A stretch of DNA of 22,090 bases from assembly GCA_030039895.1 (NCBI GenBank), contig JASHUR010000004.1:1-22090 (forward strand), read 5' to 3'. This document shows positions 14,952-22,090 of this stretch, piece after piece. Numbering within the stretch: position 1 is the stretch's first letter; every line of letters starts with the position of its first letter. The notes beneath the pieces were generated by a model. The model made no database searches and was not told the origin of the DNA. It saw only the letters and a list, made by a program, of their open reading frames with translations. The stretch is from Acidobacteriaceae bacterium. GTDB taxonomy: Bacteria > Acidobacteriota > Terriglobia > Terriglobales > Acidobacteriaceae. The position numbers and the translations under genes are program-made.

Positions 14952-16349
14952 TCAGCGTGTGTGCGATTTATCGCTTCCGTGCTTGGAAGTCGCCCACCCC
15001 TCTTTGGTGGTCTGCCGCGAACGGCCGAGAGCCAGCGAGTTCTCCGGGACATCCTCTGTTATGCAGGAACCCGCTGCGATGTATGAGCCATCGCCGACTG
15101 TAAGAGGGGCCACCAGAGTTGAGTCGCTTCCGACAAATACCCGGTCGCCGATGAGCGTGCGGTGCTTGTGCACGCCGTCGTAGTTGCAGGTGATGACGCC
15201 TGCACCGATGTTGGAACCTGTCCCGATTTCTGTATCACCCAGATAGGTGAGGTGGTTGGCTTTAGAGCCCGGTCCCACTTTAGCCTTTTTGGTTTCCACA
15301 AAGTTGCCGATGTGTGCGCCCTCGCCGATATCGCTCTCCGGGCGCAGGTGCGAGAACGGTCCAATGAGTGCGCTGTGCGCAATGCGCGAGCCAACGATGA
15401 CGCAACCCTGGCGCACCAACACGTGATCGTCAAGGGTGGAATCCTCGATTACAGAATAGGAGCGGATGCGGCAGTCCTCGCCAATTCTTGTTTCGCCCAA
15501 CAACTGCACAAAGGGCTCGATGATGGTGTCTGCGCCCACTTCGACCGAGGAGTCGATCATGACGGTGTCAGGGCGGATGATAGTCACGCCATTGGCCATG
15601 AGCTTGCGCGCTGTTTCCATGCGCAGTTCGCGGTCGAGGTCCATCATTTCCGCGATGGTGTTTGCACCCAGCACTTCTGCGGCATGAGGCGCTTCAATGG
15701 CGACGACGCGCTCTCCAGCCTCAACAAGCAGACTGGCAAGGTCGGTCAGGTAATATTCGCCGTGCGCATTGTCGGCCCTGATTTCGCCAATGTGCGCGAA
15801 GAGAGGTTTGGTCTCAAAAGCGTAGATTCCGGAATTAATTTCGTGCAGATTTTGTTGTTCGGAACTGAGGGCCTTTTGCTCGATGATCGCCGCGACTTCG
15901 GGCGAACCGGGCTTTTGGCGTAACACGCGACCATATCCTGCCGGATCGTCGGGAGCCGCAGTCAGGATGGTCATGGCGGCGCGCTGCTCAAAGTGGAAAT
16001 CGCGAAGGCGGGCGATGGTTTCCGGCTTGAGCAAGGGGACGTCTCCGGAGAGCACGAGGAGTGAGCTGTAGCCCTGCACGGCGGACTGAGCGACCTGGAT
16101 CGCGTGGCCGGTACCGCGCTGCTCCGCCTGATGGACAAACTTGACGCCGGTGTCTTTCACGGCTGCCTCGACGTGGGAGGCTTCGTGTCCGATGACAACG
16201 AAGATGTCGTGTGGCGGGACAATCTGGCTGGCGCTTGCAATGACGTGGCGCAGGAGGGCCTTGCCGCCGATTTCATGCAAAACCTTGGCCCGTTTGGATT
16301 TGAGCCGTGTACCCTTGCCCGCCGCCATGATGACTATCGCTAATCTCAT
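14952..16349 (-). CDS. glmU: Bifunctional GlcNAc-1-P uridylyltransferase / glucosamine-1-P acetyltransferase (GlmU)
   Basis: 465-residue cytosolic enzyme that makes UDP-GlcNAc, the precursor of MurG donor sugar, UDP-MurNAc and LPS. The N-terminal pyrophosphorylase domain (1 to about 230) has AAGKGTRLKSKRAKVLHEIGG, EQRGTGHAIQ, LSGDVPLL (Asp103) and NAHGEYYLTD. The C-terminal left-handed beta-helix (about 255-445) shows hexapeptide repeats, ETKKAKVGPGSKANHLTYLGD (His366 aligns with the catalytic base of E. coli GlmU), CNYDGVHK and the closing KEGW. The ATG at 16349 fits the family N-terminus, although no clear Shine-Dalgarno is visible. The last ~12 residues are a variable tail. No glmS or certain glmM is adjacent. 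Confidence 0.97.
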   Translation of the reverse strand: MRLAIVIMAAGKGTRLKSKRAKVLHEIGGKALLRHVIASASQIVPPHDIFVVIGHEASHVEAAVKDTGVKFVHQAEQRGTGHAIQVAQSAVQGYSSLLVLSGDVPLLKPETIARLRDFHFEQRAAMTILTAAPDDPAGYGRVLRQKPGSPEVAAIIEQKALSSEQQNLHEINSGIYAFETKPLFAHIGEIRADNAHGEYYLTDLASLLVEAGERVVAIEAPHAAEVLGANTIAEMMDLDRELRMETARKLMANGVTIIRPDTVMIDSSVEVGADTIIEPFVQLLGETRIGEDCRIRSYSVIEDSTLDDHVLVRQGCVIVGSRIAHSALIGPFSHLRPESDIGEGAHIGNFVETKKAKVGPGSKANHLTYLGDTEIGTGSNIGAGVITCNYDGVHKHRTLIGDRVFVGSDSTLVAPLTVGDGSYIAAGSCITEDVPENSLALGRSRQTTKEGWATSKHGSDKSHTR

Positions 16350-16412
16350 AGGAACAGAGTACAGCGTTTGGAGGGGACAGGCGTAAATGGGGTCGCCCGT
16401 CCCTGAAATGCT

Positions 16413-17936
16413 TTATTGCGCGCCTTGCTGGCCCATCTGCCTGCGCATGGCAGCGGGCATGGGGATGGTGATGTCGAGAGGCCTTACCGGGCCAAGGTCG
16501 AGGGCGGTCAGCGGTGTTCCGATGTTCGCTTGGTTGCCAACGACAAGGATGGCGAGCCGGGACGGATCAATGTACTTGTCTGCCACGCGCTGGAGGTCGG
16601 CGAGAGTCACAGCTTTGATACCGGCCTCGTATTTGGTCAGATAGTCGGCTGGATAGCCGTAGAACTCAAGCTCGGTGGCCCGGGCCAGCACCTTGTCCTT
16701 GCTGTCGTAATGAAAGATGAAGGAGTTGAGGAGCTGATCCTTGGCAGAGGCCAGCTCCGAAGCCGTGAAAGGTTCGGTTTTCAGTTCGTGAATCTCCTTG
16801 AGCATGGCCTGCGTGGTTTTGACGGTCGTCGCGCTCTTGGTCATGGCGATGGTATAGAAGATGCCCGGATGATCAAAAGACGCGCCATAGTTGCCGAAGA
16901 CAGCATAGGCCAGTCCTTGCTTTGTGCGCACGTCCTGCACGAGCCGTGAGCCGAAGCCTCCCGAGAAAATTTCATTCATCACCGTAAGTGCGTAGAAGTC
17001 GGGATTGCGGCGTGTAGTTCCGAGGCCGAGGATCCAGATATTGCTTTGATCGATGTCGGTTTTGTTCACGAAGTAAACGCCGGGTTTCGGTCCCGCGAAT
17101 TCGCCGGAGGGCTTGGGCCACGCAGGGCCGCGGGGAAGTCCTCCGAAGGCTGCGCGGAGCGACTTTTCCATTACGGCGAGGTCGAAGTCGCCCTCGACCG
17201 CGACGATTATGTTGTTGGGTACGACCGTCTTTGCATGCCACCCCTTGAGGTCGTCCAGCGTAATACCCATAACGGTTGCGATTTCAGGTTGCCGCGCATA
17301 AGGGCTGTCTTTGCCGTAGACGAGCACGGCTGCTTCGCGCGCGGCGATACCCTGGGCAGTGTCGTTGCGGCGCACAATGCCTGCGATTTCCTGCTGCTGC
17401 GCCAGGCGGAGCTTCTGCTCGTTGAACGCGGGATGCTCGAGCAGATCGACGGCAATGCCGAAGACCTGGTCCTCGTCTTTCGTAAAGCACGACCAGGCGA
17501 CGGAGGTGGAGTCAATGTCTCCGTAAGTCTCCACGTTGGCGGCCTTGGAAGCGAGCAGGTCATCGAGCTGGTCTCCGCTTTGCGTTGCAGTGCCGCTGGT
17601 ACGCCAAGCCTGACTATAGAGGTCGATGAGGCCAGTTTTGTCCGCAGGAACATCGCGCGAGCCGCCGCGAATGTTGATGCTGCCGTTGATAAAGGGGAGT
17701 TCGTGGTCGGGTTCTAGCAGGATGACCAGACCGTTTTTCAATTCGATGCGCGTGGGCTGCTCCGGGTGAAATGCGTGCAACGGCGGGACAGGGATCTTCT
17801 CCCACGGCGCCGGAGGCTGCAGCTTGCGGATGTCAGGCGGAATGGTAACGGTAGTTACTTGCGCGAAAAGAGGGCATGCGACGGAGGCGCAGAGCAGGGT
17901 AGCAGCGAAGAGGGAAGCGGTGCGGGACTGCTTCAT
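16413..17936 (-). CDS. M16 peptidase-like protein lacking the zinc motif (non-catalytic partner)
   Basis: 507 residues with a signal peptide (1-25, PLFA before Gln26), thus probably periplasmic. Two M16-type halves are visible: RIELKNGLVILLEPDHELPF, then VVPNNIIVAVEGDFD, and in the second half SGGFGSRLVQDVRTKQGLAY and VADKYIDPSRLAILVVGN. Where active enzymes have H-x-x-E-H, this protein has D-L-Y-S-Q (105-109), so zinc cannot bind and it is predicted inactive. The intact RxxxGLAY segment fits the partner role seen in M16 heterodimers, in which the inactive chain completes the substrate site. Its ATG overlaps the upstream stop as ATGA, with GGGAGG seven bases before, so it is translationally coupled to the active subunit. 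Confidence 0.88.
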   Translation of the reverse strand: MKQSRTASLFAATLLCASVACPLFAQVTTVTIPPDIRKLQPPAPWEKIPVPPLHAFHPEQPTRIELKNGLVILLEPDHELPFINGSINIRGGSRDVPADKTGLIDLYSQAWRTSGTATQSGDQLDDLLASKAANVETYGDIDSTSVAWSCFTKDEDQVFGIAVDLLEHPAFNEQKLRLAQQQEIAGIVRRNDTAQGIAAREAAVLVYGKDSPYARQPEIATVMGITLDDLKGWHAKTVVPNNIIVAVEGDFDLAVMEKSLRAAFGGLPRGPAWPKPSGEFAGPKPGVYFVNKTDIDQSNIWILGLGTTRRNPDFYALTVMNEIFSGGFGSRLVQDVRTKQGLAYAVFGNYGASFDHPGIFYTIAMTKSATTVKTTQAMLKEIHELKTEPFTASELASAKDQLLNSFIFHYDSKDKVLARATELEFYGYPADYLTKYEAGIKAVTLADLQRVADKYIDPSRLAILVVGNQANIGTPLTALDLGPVRPLDITIPMPAAMRRQMGQQGAQ

Positions 17937-19519
17937 CGCGCACCTCCCTTTGCCGGTGCTTGCGGCCCGGGCGAGGGTTGGGCCTGGGGCAATGCAGGAG
18001 GTTTGGGTGGAGGCTGATACTCGACCATGGCATAGGTGCAGTTGCTGGGGACAAAGATCTTATTGGCTACGCGCCGGATGTCGGCCTTAGTGACCGCGTT
18101 AATTTTGTTCAATTGCAGGAAGAGCTGCCGCCAGTCACCGTATCGCTCCTGATAGTATGCGAGTTCCTGGGCAATCCCCTGATTGTCCGCGAGGCCGCGC
18201 AGCAGGTCTGCACGCGCCCGCGTTTTGAACATCTCAAGCTCGGCGTCGGTCACGTCGGTGGTCTTCAGCTTCTCAATTTCCTTATTGATGGCCACACGCA
18301 TTTCTTCCGGAGTGTGCCCGGCATTGGGCACGGCGAAGAAGGCAAAAAGATTGGGGTATTTATCTCCAGGAAAGTCGGTGAAACCCTCAGCATCGGCGGC
18401 GATCTGCTGCTTTTCAACAAGCGAGCGATAGAGGCGCGAGGTGCGGCCGTTGGAGAAGATATCCTGAATGGCGTCGTACACGGCGTCGTCAGGGTCGAGA
18501 TAACTTGGCCGGTGGTAGCCCTCCAAAAAGAGCGGCTGCGTGGGCATTCTGAGAATGACGGACTTCTCCGCAACCTGTGGAGGCTCAACCGTGGTCATTG
18601 GCTCAGGCTTGGGCCCGGCGGGAATGGCACCGAAGTACTTCTCAAGCATGGACAGATCGGCTGGTGAGACATCGCCCACGACTGCAATGACGATGTTGGA
18701 AGGGACGTAATACTTTTTGTGAAACGCCGCGGCCTCGGTTGCTGTGATCTGGCTGAGCTCACTCATCCAGCCGACGCCGGGGCGTCCATATGGATGCGCG
18801 ATGTAGGCTGCTGCAAGGAACTGCTCTTCAAGCAGGCCGATGGGATTGGAGTCGATACGCATGCGCCGCTCCTCCATGACCACGCTGCGCTCGCGATAGA
18901 ACTGGCGCGGGACGGGGTTGGCAATGCGATCGCTTTCCATGTAAGCCCAGAGCTGAAGGCGGTTCGAAGGCATGCTCCAGAAGTACTGTGTAGCGTCCAG
19001 GCCGGTTTCAGCATTTACGCCGGAGGCGCCATTGGCCTCTGCGATCTCTGTAAATTCGTTTGGGATGACGTACTTGTTAGCTGCCTCCTCTGCGGCATCA
19101 AATTGGGCCTTCAATTCCTTGAGCTTTTCGGGATTGCGCCCAACACGCTTGCGGTATTCGGAGTCATAGGCGGCGTAGGTTTCCTCAACCTTAGCGAGCG
19201 CAATTTTCTCTGCGGGGTAGTCAGTGGTGCCGATGTCTTTGGTCCCTTTAAAGGCAAGGTGCTCGAACATGTGGGCAATGCCGGACTCGCCACTGGGGTC
19301 GTTGGCGTCGCCCACGTTCACCATTGTGAAGTATGAAAAGACCGGCGCTTCGGGCCGATCACAGATGATGAGCGTGAGTCCGTTGGGAAGCACTTTGACA
19401 GTGACACGCTTTTCGAATCTGGCCAGCTCGTTCTGCACGAGGCTCTGCGCCAGGCAGGGAACTGTCATCAAGACACAACATGCCAGCGTGAGCAAACGTC
19501 CAGCAGAAATTTTTCTCAT
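17933..19519 (-). CDS. Exported M16-family zinc metallopeptidase (catalytic partner)
   Basis: 528 residues from ATG 19519 (MRKISAGRLL), with a signal peptide to about residue 24 (PCLA before Gln25) and a GAGG just upstream; the longer frame to 19573 would bury the signal peptide and was rejected. The zinc motif is GIAHMFEHLAFKGT, giving His83, Glu86 and His87, and the third ligand is expected in ERSVVMEERRMR (Glu216 or 217). An inserted charged helical stretch (about 105-150) lengthens the usual spacing. The second domain has SNGRTSRLYRSLVEKQQIA. The C-terminal 25 residues are Pro/Ala/Gln-rich. Together with the overlapping downstream gene it should form an active/inactive M16 heterodimer degrading peptides outside the cytoplasm. 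The 195-base upstream gap (19520-19714) shows nothing firm. Confidence 0.92.
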   Translation of the reverse strand: MRKISAGRLLTLACCVLMTVPCLAQSLVQNELARFEKRVTVKVLPNGLTLIICDRPEAPVFSYFTMVNVGDANDPSGESGIAHMFEHLAFKGTKDIGTTDYPAEKIALAKVEETYAAYDSEYRKRVGRNPEKLKELKAQFDAAEEAANKYVIPNEFTEIAEANGASGVNAETGLDATQYFWSMPSNRLQLWAYMESDRIANPVPRQFYRERSVVMEERRMRIDSNPIGLLEEQFLAAAYIAHPYGRPGVGWMSELSQITATEAAAFHKKYYVPSNIVIAVVGDVSPADLSMLEKYFGAIPAGPKPEPMTTVEPPQVAEKSVILRMPTQPLFLEGYHRPSYLDPDDAVYDAIQDIFSNGRTSRLYRSLVEKQQIAADAEGFTDFPGDKYPNLFAFFAVPNAGHTPEEMRVAINKEIEKLKTTDVTDAELEMFKTRARADLLRGLADNQGIAQELAYYQERYGDWRQLFLQLNKINAVTKADIRRVANKIFVPSNCTYAMVEYQPPPKPPALPQAQPSPGPQAPAKGGAR

Positions 19520-19714
19520 GAGACCTCGAAGGAAGATGAAGTCGTAAATTGCGCCTGCGCGGCTTGCCTGCAAGTCGTAGTGTTTAAAAGCAGCCTCATA
19601 AGCAGACTTGCGGCTTCAGCATTGAGCTTGAGATCCGGTTCGACGGCGGGTCCTATGCGTGCCGTTGCGGCAAATTCAGGATTATGAGACAACTTCTACG
19701 CTAGTTGCAGTGAT

Positions 19715-20227
19715 TCAGGGTGTCAAACGCGCTTCAGCATCGGCAAAAATCTGCCGCACGGATTCTAAATTGAAATAAATCATCCACCACAAGCCGACCA
19801 ACGCCAGCAACCCATAGAGCGCTGCGAGTGCGAAGAGGATATTACCCACTGTGACGTGCGGGTTGCTGGGAATCGGCATCGAAGCCATCCCAGAGCGGAC
19901 ACGCAGGACCAAAACGCCAATCGCCATAATGGCAAAGACCAGAAAGTCCAGTAGCCCGAGGAGCACGATGGAGTAGCGAGCCCATATCCGCAACCGGAAC
20001 AAACCGATGATGGTAAGCACGGCCAAAATTACGAGCGCGAGCACAAGCGCGTCCATACCGGCGGCGGCAACGCGGACAGTGGGGATACGGGGGATGAGCG
20101 GGCTTTGGATGACGAATTGAGCTATGAGTGCGGCGGCCGTCAGCAGGAGCCCTGCAAAGGCCATGAGCGCCAGGACTACGGCTGCGACGACAGCTCCGGC
20201 CGGCAAGTGCAATCGATCGTCAGTCAT
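19715..20227 (-). CDS. Small four-helix membrane protein, function unknown
   Basis: 170 residues from ATG 20227 (MTDDRLHLPAG). Four hydrophobic segments lie at about 12-40, 55-78, 85-109 and 126-152, with short loops; Arg-rich loops after helices two and three (FRLRIWARY, RVRSGM) suggest cytoplasmic sides. The C-terminus (NLESVRQIFADAEARL) is an amphipathic cytosolic tail. I do not recognise a named family with confidence. The start is uncertain: no Shine-Dalgarno precedes 20227, but the 29-residue extension to 20314 is Cys/Arg-rich and looks non-coding. It is divergent from the HugZ-like gene. Confidence 0.7.
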   Translation of the reverse strand: MTDDRLHLPAGAVVAAVVLALMAFAGLLLTAAALIAQFVIQSPLIPRIPTVRVAAAGMDALVLALVILAVLTIIGLFRLRIWARYSIVLLGLLDFLVFAIMAIGVLVLRVRSGMASMPIPSNPHVTVGNILFALAALYGLLALVGLWWMIYFNLESVRQIFADAEARLTP

Positions 20228-20332
20228 ATGTGCAACAGGATACCGCCGCCTGCAACGTGTCTCATGCGAAAAATCCGTGACGGAGCATAAAGTGCCGCCG
20301 CTGTGGCAACGCATCGCATTGAACGAGGTGCG

Positions 20333-20338
20333 TTGACA
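20333..20338 (+). promoter_or_regulatory. Possible -35 element for the HugZ-like gene
   Basis: TTGACA is a perfect -35 hexamer 57 bases before the ATG at 20395. The -10 position is poor: the best candidate, GATGAG (20354-20359), matches three of six and leaves only a 15-base spacer. Weak overall. Confidence 0.25.
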
Positions 20339-20394
20339 GCCACTACCATATGAGATGAGTCAAACAGGAAGAAGGATGATGAGGAGGTTGAACT

Positions 20395-21198
20395 ATGTCG
20401 TCGAATCCAGCGAGTGCGCCTCGTCAGCACGCATTTACAGGGCCAGCGGCGCCGCAGCTACCCGAACCATCGTATGCTGAACGCACGCGCACGCTGCTGT
20501 CGCTGAACCCGGTGGGGATGCTGTCTACGATTTCGCGCAAGCATCCAGGCTTTCCATTCGGCTCGCTGATGCCGTATGCGCTGGATGCGGCCGGGCGTCC
20601 AATTTTTTTGATCAGCAGCATGGCCATGCATACGCAGAACCTCAAGGCTGATCCGCGATGCAGCCTGTTTCTGGCGCAGGCAGCAGCGGACGGTGACCCG
20701 CTGGGAGCAGCGCGGGTGACACTGGTTGGGCGGGCCGAGACTGTGCCTGAGAGGGATCTTCCGCAAGTGCGAGAAACCTATCTTGCGCGGCATGAGAACA
20801 GCCGCTACTGGGTCGACTTCTCCGACTTCAGCTTCTTTCGCCTGGAGCCCGTGGATATTTATTACGTTGGTGGATTCGGGGTAATGGGATGGGTGGAGGC
20901 GGCGGACTACACGCAGGCAGCGCCTGATCCGCTGGCGGAATCCGCAGCGGGAATTCTTGCGCACATGAATGCCGATCATGCCGATGCCATGATTGTGCTG
21001 GCCTGGGCGCATGCGCACTTGGAAGCTAGCGAAGCCGCGATGACTTCCGTTGACCGGCTGGGCTTTACGTTGCGGCTGAAGACAGAGCAAGGGATGAAGG
21101 GTGCACGGATCAACTTTCCGAGCGAGGTCAGGACGACGCAGGAGACCAGGAAGGCACTGGTGGAGATGGTGCAAGCGGCCAGAGAGAATCGCGCTTGA
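20395..21198 (+). CDS. HugZ-like pyridoxamine 5'-phosphate oxidase-fold protein with DUF2470 domain
   Basis: 267 residues in two parts. Residues ~28-168 form an FMN-type split beta-barrel (LLSLNPVGMLSTISRKHPGF, SSMAMHTQNLKADPRCSLFL, VTLVGRAETVPE, FFRLEPVDIYYVGGFGVMGW). Residues ~182-262 are a DUF2470 domain with the signature GILAHMNADHADAM and GARINFPSEV. This pairing is found in HugZ/ChuZ haem-utilisation proteins and related plant proteins; haem binding or breakdown is possible, but other split-barrel proteins act on different substrates, so function is tentative. GAGGAGG stands seven bases before the ATG, one of the best ribosome-binding sites in the window. The 20-residue Pro/Ala-rich N-terminus looks disordered. 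A FadN-like gene follows after 56 bases. Confidence 0.88.
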   Translation: MSSNPASAPRQHAFTGPAAPQLPEPSYAERTRTLLSLNPVGMLSTISRKHPGFPFGSLMPYALDAAGRPIFLISSMAMHTQNLKADPRCSLFLAQAAADGDPLGAARVTLVGRAETVPERDLPQVRETYLARHENSRYWVDFSDFSFFRLEPVDIYYVGGFGVMGWVEAADYTQAAPDPLAESAAGILAHMNADHADAMIVLAWAHAHLEASEAAMTSVDRLGFTLRLKTEQGMKGARINFPSEVRTTQETRKALVEMVQAARENRA

Positions 21199-21243
21199 CC
21201 CTCTTTGCGATGGGTAAGTATTCTGCCCGCGCATCTGAACGGG

Positions 21244-21249
21244 AAGGAG
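21244..21249 (+). promoter_or_regulatory. Shine-Dalgarno selecting the GTG start of the FadN-like gene
   Basis: AAGGAG precedes GTG 21255 by five bases. An in-frame ATG at 21210 exists but has no Shine-Dalgarno and would place this motif inside the coding sequence. Confidence 0.65.
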
Positions 21250-21254
21250 AATCG

Positions 21255-22090
21255 GTGGCGGAAATTCGATATCCGCTCATGCGGAGGGCTGCGGTGCTGG
21301 GCGCGGGCGCCATGGGTTCGCGCATTGCAGCTCATCTGGCGAATGCTGGAGTGCCGGTGCTGCTGCTGGATCTGGCGCAGGCGGGGGCAGAACCCAGCCT
21401 GGCCGCGCGAGCGATTGCAGCATTGCTCAAGGCGAAACCAGCGGCGTTTTATGACCCTGCATCTGCTGCGTTGATTACAACCGGCGATTTTGACCACGAC
21501 CTGCCGCAACTGCGTTCGTGCGACTGGGTGATTGAGGCGGTTGCCGAGAATCTCGCGATCAAGCAGGCGCTGCTGGAAAGGGTTGGGCTGCACCTGAACG
21601 CTGAGGCGATTGTGACGACCAACACCAGCGGCCTGTCTGTTGCAGCAATCGCGAAAGGAACTTCGCCCGAGTTTCGACGCAGGTGGTTTGGGACTCACTT
21701 CTTCAATCCACCGCGCTACATGTGGCTGGTGGAGATTATTCCTACGCCGGAGACAGACCCGGCGGCGACTGCGGCCATCGCGGAATTTGTTGACCTGCGC
21801 CTGGGCAAGACGGTCGTTTTCGCGAAGGACACACCGAACTTCATTGCGAACCGCATTGGAGTATTTGCCATGCTGACGGCCGTTCGCCTGATGCAGGAAC
21901 AGGATCTGACGATTGAGGAGGTCGACGCGCTTACGGGCTCGGTGATTGGCTGGCCGCGTACGGGAACCTTTCGACTTGCAGACATGGTGGGCATTGATGT
22001 GCTCGTGCATGTGGCGAAGAATTTTGCCGAGGCGCGGAGCGGAGATTCCAGTGCAACGGAGCTTCCCGCATTTCTTGAGAGGATGCTGGA
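21255..22090 (+). CDS. 3-hydroxyacyl-CoA dehydrogenase (FadN/FadB-like), N-terminal part, 3' truncated
   Basis: About 278 codons are inside the window; FadN-like multifunctional beta-oxidation enzymes run to nearly 800 residues, with a C-terminal crotonase domain expected beyond the edge. The enzyme oxidises L-3-hydroxyacyl-CoA to 3-ketoacyl-CoA with NAD. Visible features are the Rossmann loop AAVLGAGAMGSRIAAHLA, SCDWVIEAVAENLAIKQ, TTNTSGLSV, GTHFFNPPRYMWLVEIIP (the catalytic His and the following Glu of the dyad) and KDTPNFIANRIG. The layout closely resembles B. subtilis FadN (YusL). GTG 21255 is chosen for its Shine-Dalgarno. It may be co-transcribed with the HugZ-like gene upstream, since no terminator is visible in the 56-base gap. 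Whether the hydratase domain exists cannot be seen. Confidence 0.93.
   Translation, partial: MAEIRYPLMRRAAVLGAGAMGSRIAAHLANAGVPVLLLDLAQAGAEPSLAARAIAALLKAKPAAFYDPASAALITTGDFDHDLPQLRSCDWVIEAVAENLAIKQALLERVGLHLNAEAIVTTNTSGLSVAAIAKGTSPEFRRRWFGTHFFNPPRYMWLVEIIPTPETDPAATAAIAEFVDLRLGKTVVFAKDTPNFIANRIGVFAMLTAVRLMQEQDLTIEEVDALTGSVIGWPRTGTFRLADMVGIDVLVHVAKNFAEARSGDSSATELPAFLERML

Noticed and set aside
15162..15923. Plus-strand open frame of 253 codons opposite glmU
   Set aside because: It lies wholly within glmU, no start context is seen and the composition is typical of antisense reading.
20976..22010. Long minus-strand open frame (344 codons) opposite the HugZ-like and FadN-like genes
   Set aside because: Its protein is Arg/His/Gln-rich with no motif and is the antisense of well-recognised genes; long antisense frames are common in GC-rich DNA.
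1..22090. Mobile element, prophage, CRISPR or defence island
   Set aside because: No transposase, integrase, inverted terminal repeats, spaced direct repeats or defence domains were seen; gene content is housekeeping with even codon style.

Overview
The window looks like chromosomal core DNA from a GC-rich Gram-negative bacterium, most likely an acidobacterium of the Terriglobia type (Terriglobus, Edaphobacter, Granulicella and Acidobacterium relatives). That placement is inference from the protein style (acidobacterial-looking FtsW and MurG, a FadN-like dehydrogenase, many secreted proteins) and was not tested by a search. I see no mobile element, CRISPR array, phage gene or rRNA. Coding density is high, and most start sites are supported by visible Shine-Dalgarno sequences.

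Left part (1-6900): the 3' half of aceE (pyruvate dehydrogenase E1) ends at a hairpin terminator, which it shares with a convergent single-domain STAS protein. Divergent from the STAS gene is a compact peptidoglycan/division block, mraY-murD-ftsW-murG, closed by a strong terminator. MraY and MurG build lipid I and lipid II, MurD adds D-glutamate to the precursor, and FtsW polymerises the septal glycan. The block lacks the murE/murF and murC/ftsQAZ flanks of a full dcw cluster.

Middle (6900-13000): a secreted Gly/Tyr/Trp-rich repeat protein (minus strand) is followed by a repeat-bearing divergent intergenic region, an AhpD-like protein and convergent cutA. Then come a phosphohexomutase, an FtsB-type division protein and a LarE-type sulfur transferase on the plus strand. 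They are followed by a convergent secreted protein whose His-then-Cys motif order suggests a circularly permuted papain-like hydrolase. The latter is the least characterised gene in the window.

Right part (13000-22090): a HAD-family phosphatase, tRNA-Leu(GAG) with an extended -10 promoter, secG with a terminator, and a histidine phosphatase convergent with glmU (UDP-GlcNAc synthesis, feeding the mur pathway). Next is a translationally coupled pair of exported M16 peptidases, one with the zinc motif and one without. The window ends with a small four-helix membrane protein, a HugZ-like FMN-barrel/DUF2470 protein and the N-terminal part of a FadN-like 3-hydroxyacyl-CoA dehydrogenase.

I do not see a clear new multi-gene system. 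The best leads are the permuted papain-like exported protein, the Gly/Tyr/Trp repeat protein with its two ATCCCGGG boxes, the perfectly abutting 18-bp tandem repeat upstream of the AhpD-like gene, the active/inactive M16 pair, and an apparently solitary LarE.
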